Below, piece after piece: positions 56,770-64,000 of a stretch of 64,000 bases of DNA. Under the pieces are notes generated by a model, which was given only the letters and a program-made list of their open reading frames with translations, was not told where the DNA came from and made no database searches. How positions within the stretch are numbered: the stretch's first letter is position 1; each line of letters begins with the position of its first letter. Position numbers and translations under genes: made by a program. This stretch comes from Bos javanicus. Taxonomy: Eukaryota; Chordata; Mammalia; Artiodactyla; Bovidae. The stretch is taken from contig NC_083885.1 in the NCBI RefSeq assembly GCF_032452875.1, positions 35,629,925 to 35,693,924 on the forward strand, written 5' to 3'.

Positions 56770-58184
56770 ATGTTTTTAAATGTCTATATTCTCTCCTCAC
56801 ACTTCATTATTCCTGGTTTTAGATATCTAGATTAAATATAATTTTTTCTCAAGTTTTTGAAGGTATAGCTCTCCATTTTTCTTCTAGCTTCCAGAATTGC
56901 TTTTGAGAAGTCTGATGACATTCTGATTTCTGTGTTCTTCATGTGTAACCTTTTTCTCGCCTTCCATTTTTAGAGTTTTTCCTCTTAGTTCTTTGTATTC
57001 TGAAATTTAATGATGATGTGTATCAGTCAGGATCTGTTTTTCACCCATTGTTCTGGACTCTTCGGTGATCCTTTATTCCTCTTCATTTTTCTATTCTCTT
57101 CTTCTGGAACTTAAAAAAGTTTTAGCTGGATCTCCTGGACCAATTCTGATATTCTCTCCCATTTCCTATTTGTCTTTTTGCTGAACTTTTTGGGTGAATT
57201 TCTTCAACTTGATCTTTCAGTTTTTCTTTGAGCCTTTCATTTGTTATTTTTAATTCCTAGGGGCTCTTTCTTTTATCTTTTTAAGTAACCATATGTTCTT
57301 GTTTTGGGGTTGCAATATCTTCTTTTTTCTCGGAGGTTGTTGAGATGAGTTTTATTGTTGAGATTTCCATCTTACTGCATAGTCTTTTCCCTCCATATTT
57401 CTTTTCTTCTCTACTTGCCTCTGTCTTTAATGTTGAAGCTTTTCTTGGATCTTTGATGATCTTTGGCTATTTGCTTGTTATTTTTTTTAATGGGGCACCA
57501 AAATCTTAATGGCAGTTGCATGATCACAAGTGGCACTTGCTAACTGCAGGCCTCATTATAGGGTTTTTGCTAGGTCAGCTGTGCGGTCAGTGTGTTGCTT
57601 GCAGAGTATAAGTCCATTGTACTATGACAAGGGAAGAAAAAGTCCTGGGGGTTTCAATATACATGTTTTTAGAGAGACTTTTTAGTTCCTCACTCTGTTT
57701 TTGGTTACTGGCTCTCAGTTATCTTGTTTTACTTCTTCAGAAAATCTCTAGCCTTCTGCCTAGAGGGACAGTCGTCCAGTAGTGCAGAGTTAGGAGGTAT
57801 GTGAAACTGGGGAGGTGATTAGTGACTCACTAAATAAGTAAACTTTGTGTCAATCTTGTTTTCAACTTTGCCTTCCTGTCTACTTCCAAAAGTACCTGGT
57901 AGTGTATTTCCTGAGTGTTTGGATTTCTTTATTGGAAATAAGTTTTCTTTTCCCTGTCGTTGGCTTAAGATTTAGCTTTTTCAGGTGCTAAATCAGTTAC
58001 CATGTGTCCTGCATTCCAGCTTCTAAAAGTTTTGTTGCCATGGTTTCATGTCCTGTTTTGTTGTTGTTTTTCTTGTGAGTTTACACCCTTAAAAAAATTA
58101 TTTTACTGTCATTTAATGGAGTTTCAGTAAGGAATGGGTGAATGTATGTTTTCAGTTCTCTGTGTGAAAGTTCTTTCGATTTGT
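56770..58184. other. NFATC3: NFATC3 intron 1, degraded repeat and unidentified sequence
   Basis: The first 700 bp (TTTCTTCTAGCTTCCAGAAT, GAAATTTAATGATGATGTGT) continue the unclassified repeat. No gene. Confidence 0.35.
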
Positions 58185-58590
58185 TTTTGTTTTTTTTTAT
58201 TGAGGTAAATTTATATAACACACAATTAAACATTTTGAAGATTACAGTCAAGTGTGTTTGGTGTATTCACAGTGTTGTGCAACTATCAGTTCTCTAGTTT
58301 CAAAACTTTTTCATCACCTCTTGAAAACACCCCATACCATTAAGTAATCACTCCCCATTTCCTCTCCTCCCCCAACCTCAGTAACCTGTAATCTGCTTTT
58401 GCGTATTCTGAAACTATCATATAAAAGGCATCATACAATATGTGACCTTTTTAGTCTGGCTTTTTTTCCTTGGTATGTTTCTCAGGTTCATCCAGGTTGC
58501 AGCATCTGTTAATATTTTGCCTCTTTTTATGGTTGAATAGTATTCCATTGTATGTGTCCACCATAATTTGCTGCCCTATTCATTTACTGA
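58185..58590 (-). mobile_element. L1 fragment, antisense
   Basis: TTTATTGAGGTAAATTTATA, TTCACAGTGTTGTGCAACTA and GAATAGTATTCCATTGTATG. It is the left part of the L1 that resumes at 59005. Confidence 0.78.
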
Positions 58591-58825
58591 TCCAGTTAGT
58601 TGTTCCATGTCCAGTGGTAACTGTTGCTTCTTGACCCACATACAGGTTTCTCAGGAGACCAGTAAGGTGACCTGGTATTCCCATCTCCTTAAGAATTTTC
58701 CACAGTTTGTTGTGATCCACACTGTCAAAGGCTTTACTGTAGTCAGTGGAGCAGAAGTAGATGTTTTTCTGGAATTCGCTTGCTTTCTCCATGATCCAAT
58801 GAATGTTGGCAGCTTTTTTCATTAC
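58591..58825 (-). mobile_element. BovB internal segment, inverted 5' part of one insertion
   Basis: Antisense BovB RT-region sequence (TTGTTCCATGTCCAGTGGTA to GTTGGCAGC). The minus strand encodes a TDYSKAFDSVDHNK box. It abuts a sense BovB 3' end with no gap. Confidence 0.85.
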
Positions 58826-58998
58826 AGTGGGAAAGATTGAAGGCAAAAGGAGAAAGGGGTGGCAGAGGATGAGATGGTTAGCCTCATCTTCTCAGTGGAC
58901 ATGAATTTGAGCAAACTCTGGGAGATAGTGGAGGACAGAGGAGCCTGGTGTGCTGCAGTCCATGGGGGTCGAGAAGAGTCAGATACAACTTAGCGACT
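58826..58998 (+). mobile_element. BovB 3' end, sense part of the same insertion
   Basis: GTGGGAAAGATTGAAGGCAA to CAGATACAACTTAGCGACTG is the sense BovB 3' terminus, in opposite orientation to 58591-58825. The pair looks like a single internally inverted insertion in an L1. Confidence 0.85.
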
Positions 58999-59004
58999 GT
59001 TATG

Positions 59005-59890
59005 AGTAATGTTGCTAAAAATATTTGTGTATAAGCTTCTTTCAAGACATATGTTTGCGTTCTCTAGGGTATATACCTAGAGATAGAATTGTTGGATCCT
59101 GTGGTAATTTTATGTTTACCTTTTTGAAGCAATCTGAATGTCAGATTGTTTTCCATAGCCTCTGCACCATTTTACTTGGCCACCATTAACGTATAACGAT
59201 TCCTGTTTTTCCACATCCTCACCAATACAACACTTATTATTTTCTAGGGTTTTTTTGTTTGTCTTTTCTTTTAAAATTAAAACCATTCTAGTGGGTCTAA
59301 AGTGGTATCGTGGTTTTTATTTGCATTTCTTACTGACCAGTGATGTTGAACATCTTTTCACATGCTTGCTGACAATTTTTGTATCTTATCTGGAGAAATG
59401 TCTGTTCAGGTCCTTTGCCCTTTTAAAAAATTGGTTGTCTTTTGGTTGTTGAGTTGTAAAGAGTTCTTTATGTTTTCTGGATACCAAACCCTTATTAGAT
59501 ACATGATTTGCAGATATTTTCTTCCATACTCTGGATTTTCTTCACTTTATTGATAGTATCTTTTGAAGAACAAAAGTTTTTAATTTTTATGAAATGTGAA
59601 ATCCGTTTCTTCTAGTTTTTCTTTTGTTGTTCATGCTTTGAGTGTCAAATCTAAGAATCCATGACAAATCTGAGATCATGAAAGTATGCACCTGTGTTTT
59701 CTTCTAAGAGTTTAATGGGTTTAGCTGTTACAGTTAGGTCATTGATCCATTTTGAGTTAATTTTTGTGTATGATGTGAGGTGGGGTTCAACTTCATTCTT
59801 TTGTATGTGGTTATTTAGTTGTCCCAGCACCATTTGTTGAAGGGGCTATTCTTTCACCATTGAATTGTCTTAGCAGCCTTGTCAAAAATT
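59005..59890 (-). mobile_element. L1 ORF2 fragment, antisense
   Basis: Resumes the L1 after the BovB insertion: AGGGTATATACCTAGAGATA, TGTTGAACATCTTTTCACAT, ACCATTTGTTGAAGGGGCTA. Confidence 0.82.
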
Positions 59891-59893
59891 AAT

Positions 59894-60185
59894 TGGCCAG
59901 AACTTCTGGTGGTCCAGTGGTTAAGTAGCTTCCTTCCAATGCAGGGGACACAGGTTCAATCCCTGGCCTGGGAAGATTCGACAAGCTGTGGGACAACTAA
60001 GCCCTCATGCCATAACTATGGAGGCCCACTCACCCTAGAGGCCATGTTCTACAACAGAAGAAGCCACTGCAGTGAGAAGCCTGCACACTGCAATTAGAGA
60101 GTAGCCCCTACTTGCCACAACTAGAGAAAGCTCACATGCAGCAATGAAGACCCAGTACAGCCAAAAATAAACAAATAAAAATTTA
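59894..60185 (+). mobile_element. CHR-2-type long SINE, sense
   Basis: ACTTCTGGTGGTCCAGTGGT head, full body (GAAGCCACTGCAGTGAGAAG, ACAACTAGAGAAAGCTCACA) and AAAAATAAACAAATAAAA tail. Confidence 0.87.
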
Positions 60186-60189
60186 AAAA

Positions 60190-60921
60190 TTCATTTGGTC
60201 AGATTCTCAACATTGCTAATTATTAGAAAAATGCAAATCGAAATTATAGTGAGATATCATTTCACACCAGTTAGAATGGCCATCATCAAAAAGTCTACAG
60301 ATAACAAATACTGAAAATGGTATGGGAAAAAGGGAAGCATACTGTACTGTTTGTGGGAATGTAGATTGGTGCAGCCGCTATGGAGAACAGTATGGAGATT
60401 CTTTAAAAAACTAAAAATAGAGTTACCATATGATCTAGCAATCCGACTACTGGACATATATCCAGAAAAGACAGAAGCTCACATTCAAAAAGGTATATGC
60501 ACCCCTATGTTCATAGTAGCTCTATTAACAATAGTCAAGACATGGAAGCAATGGAAATGTCCATCAATAGATGTATGGATAAAGAAGATGCAGTATGTTT
60601 AAACAATGGAATGTTACTCAGCTATAAAAAAGAATGAAATAATGCCATTTGCAGCAACATGGATGGACCTAGAGATTATCATATAAAATGAACTAAGTCA
60701 GACACAAAGTATAATATGATATCACTTATATGTAGAATCTAAAAAAAATCAGAGAAATCAACTTATTTCCAAAATAGACTCACAGACATGAAAACAAATT
60801 TATGGTTACCAAAGGGGAAGGAGTGGGGAGGGATATGTTAGGAGTTTGGGATTAACAGACAGACACTACTATATAAAAAAATAAACAAGGACCTACTGTA
60901 TAACACAGGGAACTGTATCCC
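60190..60921 (+). mobile_element. L1 ORF2 C-terminus and 3' UTR, sense
   Basis: The plus-strand frame at 60351-60602 encodes PLWRTVWRFFKKLK and IYPEKTEAHIQKG, the L1 ORF2 C-terminal region. The 3' UTR follows to AGGGAACTGTATCCC. 5'-truncated. Confidence 0.85.
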
Positions 60922-60924
60922 ATA

Positions 60925-62440
60925 TACCACTCCCAGTTCTGTTTGTTCCATTAGTTTGTACGTCTTTCTTTGTGCACTGTTTGTAGTAAGTTTTGAATTG
61001 TGAGGTGTGAGTTCTGCTTTGATTTTCATTTTCAATATTATTTTGGCTGATCTAGGCCTCTTTCAGTTTCATATAAATTTGAGGATTGGTTTTTCCATTT
61101 CTGCAGAAAAAGCCACTGAAATTTTGGTAGAGATTGCGTTGACTCTGTAGGTTTCTTTGTGAAGTATTGCAGTGTTAACAACAGTAAAGTCTTCCAGTTC
61201 ATGAACAAGGAAGTCTCTTACCATTTATTTAGGTTTTCCTTCATTTCTCTCAGCAATATTTTGTTGTTTTTAGTGTGCAAATATCACCTCTTTAGTTAAA
61301 TTTATTCCTAAATATTATATTTTGGAGGTTGTTGTACATAGAATTCTCTTAATTTCCTTTTTGGATTGTTCTTTGCAACATATAGAAGCACAGCTGAATT
61401 GTAGGTGTTGATACTTTAACTGGCAACTTCCCTGAATTTGTTTATTAGCTTTAGTTGTGTTTTGTGGATTCTATGAGAGTTTCTATATATAGAATCATGT
61501 CATTGGCAAATAGAGATAGTTTTACTTCTTCCTTTCCAAATTGGACGCTTTCTATTTTCTTTCATTGTCTAATTGCTGACTAGGACTTCCAGTACAATGT
61601 TGAATAGCAGTGGTGAAAGCTGGTGCCTTTGTCTTGTTCCTGATTTGGGGGAGAAAGCCTCCAGTTTTTCACTGTTAAGTATGATACTACTACCTGTGGG
61701 TTTTTTGTAAACACCGCTGTTCATTTTAAGGACTTTCTTTCTGTTCTTAGTTTGCTGAATATCCCTCCCCTCCCCTGCCATCATGATTGGGTATTGAAAT
61801 CTGTCACATGTATTTTCTGTGTCAATTCAGATGATCATGTGTTTTGTTTTGTTTTTGTTTTTGTTTTTCATTCTGGTAATGAGGCAAGTGAATTTTGTAT
61901 GTTGAACTATCCTTACGTTCTTGGGATAAATTCCACTTGATCCTTTTAATGTGGTGTGGGATTTGTTTAGTATTTTGTTGAGAATTTTTCCTTCTATATT
62001 TATAAGGGATATTGGCCTGTAGTTTTCTTGTGGTATTTTTGTCCTGCTTTGGCATCGGGGTAAAACTGGCCTCATAGAATGTTTAGGAAGTGATATCTAC
62101 TCGTCTGTGTTTTGGAAGAGTTTGAAAAGGATTGCTGTTAACTCTCCTCTAAATGTTTGGTAGAGTTTACCAATGAAACCACGTTGTCTTGGACTTCTTT
62201 TGTTGGGAAATTTTTTTGCTAGTGATTCAGTCTGTTTACTTGATATCAGCCTCTTGAGAATTTTTGTTTCTTCCAAGTCACTTTGGGTAATTTGTGTGCT
62301 TGTAAGAATTTGCCTGTTTGTTGTCTATTGCCTAAGTTGCTGGTGTGCAGTTGTTTATAGTATTCTTGTTATCATAGTATTCTCACATATATTTCTACCA
62401 GTACCAGTTATAATAACATCCTAACAGAGTCCACTTAGGT
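60925..62440 (-). mobile_element. L1 ORF2 fragment, antisense
   Basis: GTTCTGTTTGTTCCATTAGT onward, through GGACTTCCAGTACAATGTTG and TCTTGTTCCTGATTTGGG. Minus-strand frames show LSPLLFNIVLEVL, an RT-region L1 stretch. Broken by several stops. Confidence 0.8.
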
Positions 62441-62511
62441 GGTACTAAACTATTTTCTCAATTTTGAAAACATTGTTGCTTGAAGTTGTTCCATGCAAAC
62501 TGTTCATGCAT

Positions 62512-62733
62512 GCGTGTTCAGTCACTAAGTTGTATCCAACTCTTTGCGACCCCATGGACTGTATGTAGCCCACTAGGCTCCTGTGTCCATGGGACTTCGC
62601 AGGCAAGAATACTGGCGTGGGTTGCCATTTGCTTCTCCAAGGGATCTTCCTGACCCAGGGAACATAACCTGTCTCCAGCATCTCCTTGCATTGGCAGGCA
62701 GATTCTTTACCACTGAGCCACCTGGGACGCTTA
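62512..62733 (-). mobile_element. Bov-tA SINE, antisense
   Basis: Reverse tail TAAGTTGTATCCAACTCTTT to reverse head CACTGAGCCACCTGGGACGC. Confidence 0.9.
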
Positions 62734-63167
62734 TGCAAACTATTCATAGGAGGCTAATAATTCTTCAGTAAACTCTGCATTGAGTCTTCAAGTAAATAAT
62801 AAATAAGTAGAATCAGTAAAATTTGGTTACACATCAGGAGCCAAGGAAAACCTTGAGACTTTTTGCCTTGTTTTGTAATTGCTTCTTGTTGCTACCAGTG
62901 TTTTCAGTCTTTCAGTCATTCTTGCTGATGGTCTTTACCAGTTTATTTTCTCTGACATTTCTTCAGTCACAGCAATCAGACACAGTTTAAGTTTCACCAT
63001 TAGTAAATGGCTTTTTTTGCCTACCTGACAAGTGAACCATTCAGAAACTTTCTTTGGTTACAGCCTCATTTTAACCTTTTCTTCTTGTGAAAAAATCTTG
63101 CTGTGATAAGATATTGTTTTTTTCTGATTTTTTTTTTCTTTTGTTTTCCTGTAAGTTGTGGGTATTG
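62734..63167 (+). other. NFATC3: NFATC3 intron 1, nothing recognised
   Basis: AT-rich spacer without recognised features. Confidence 0.4.
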
Positions 63168-63284
63168 TGTGGAGAAGGAAATGGCAACCCACTCCAGTGT
63201 TCTTGCCTGAAGAATCCCATGGATGGAGGAGCCTGGTAGGCTGCAGTCCATGGGGTCGCACAGAGTCCGACACGACTGAAGCGA
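63168..63284 (+). mobile_element. Bov-A/Bov-tA tail unit without tRNA head
   Basis: GGAGAAGGAAATGGCAACCC to GAGTCCGACACGACTGAAGC, the BovB-derived unit only, followed directly by an AGT microsatellite. Confidence 0.88.
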
Positions 63285-63285
63285 C

Positions 63286-63313
63286 TTAGTAGTAAGTAGT
63301 AGTAGTAGTAGTA
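63286..63313. repeat. (AGT)n microsatellite
   Basis: About nine AGT units with one interruption at the 3' end of the SINE, as is common for Bov-A tails. Confidence 0.9.
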
Positions 63314-63557
63314 GGGGACTTGTGATGAATGCTTACTGGTAATGCTGATGTATAAGGTATTCTTACAGCACAGCCATAATGTTGTTGCACAATAAACATA
63401 ATGCTTTGCCCTCTAATTTGATAAGAAGATAGCCCACACTCCATTGTGCCTTAGAAGCATGACATTCCATTTGAAGTCCACTCTTGTCTTTCCTCTTTTT
63501 AGTGATATCTATGCACTGACAAGTTTTTTGTTTCTTTTTTACGTCCCATCGCCTGCC
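63314..63557 (+). other. NFATC3: NFATC3 intron 1, nothing recognised
   Basis: Short plain stretch before the last SINE. Confidence 0.35.
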
Positions 63558-63817
63558 TGAATTTTTTTTTTTTTTTTAGTATTTATTTATTTGGCTGTGT
63601 TGGGTTTTAGTTGTGACATGCAGGATCTTTCGTTATGGGGCGCTGACTCTCTAGTTGTGGTGCACAGGCTCCAGAGAGCTCAGGCTCAGTAGTTGTGACA
63701 TGTTCATGCTTAGTCGCTCTGCAGCAGGTGGGATCTCAGTTCCCTCACCAGGTATGAAACCTGTATCCCCTGCATTGCAAGGTGGTTTCTTAACCATTGG
63801 ACCACCAGGAAATCCTT
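63558..63817 (-). mobile_element. CHR-2-type SINE, antisense
   Basis: T-rich start, TTTATTTGGCTGTGTTGGGT body and reverse head ATTGGACCACCAGGAAATCC. Confidence 0.85.
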
Positions 63818-64000
63818 GCACTGGTAAGTTTTTAAAAATGTTGCAGTGTTACATCAGTATGTATTGCACTCAGAATGCTGTCCAGTTTGTCACTGCAGTT
63901 TGTTAGTGCACCAAGTAACAGTGGGAAACATCTCTCACAGCTCCTCAGCTCTACCGTTGTTCTGTGAGATTAACCACAGGCTGTACAGAAGTGAACGAGC

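Noticed and set aside
1..64000. Possible CRISPR array, operon, phage or bacterial system
   Set aside because: The window is vertebrate nuclear DNA; direct repeats are transposon copies or microsatellites with no regular spacers.

Overview
This window is mammalian nuclear DNA from a ruminant, most likely a bovid. The host group is indicated by BovB (RTE-type) LINE fragments, Bov-tA SINEs (tRNA head plus BovB-like tail) and CHR-type tRNA-derived SINEs, alongside older MIR, L2, L1 and MER5A copies. I cannot tell cattle from sheep, goat or buffalo. The two genes are adjacent and in the same order and orientation as DUS2 and NFATC3 on human 16q22.1, so this is ordinary conserved synteny.

Positions 1-30650: DUS2, plus strand. 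All 15 coding exons can be read (2687 to 30353). With canonical AG/GT boundaries and consistent phases they give 1,482 coding nt including the stop, a 493-residue tRNA-dihydrouridine synthase. The catalytic cysteine falls at residue 116, the FMN-contact residues are in place, and a C-terminal double-stranded-RNA-binding domain is present. The non-coding first exon and promoter lie upstream of the window. The introns are loaded with SINE, LINE and MIR copies. One intron carries a CpG-rich, poly(A)-tailed insertion of unknown source just before an exon.

Positions 30650-36300: about 5.7 kb of intergenic DNA with L2, SINE and BovB remnants and no convincing gene.

Positions 36300-37140: the NFATC3 CpG-island promoter and first coding exon (34 codons plus one base). 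The leader has GC boxes, a ZNF143-type motif further upstream, and a four-codon upstream ORF with a better start context than the main AUG.

Positions 36853-64000: the start of the long first intron of NFATC3. The first part is AT-rich and largely unannotatable. From about 48 kb it is a dense patchwork of nested retroelements: antisense L1 split by SINEs, by a sense L1 fragment and by an internally inverted BovB copy, plus a long BovB reverse-transcriptase remnant, a mariner MITE and a MER5A copy split by a SINE.

The genes do not form a pathway: DUS2 modifies cytoplasmic tRNA and NFATC3 is a calcineurin-regulated transcription factor. I found no CRISPR, operon, phage or other undescribed system. 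The points worth following up are retroelement structures and leader or promoter details.
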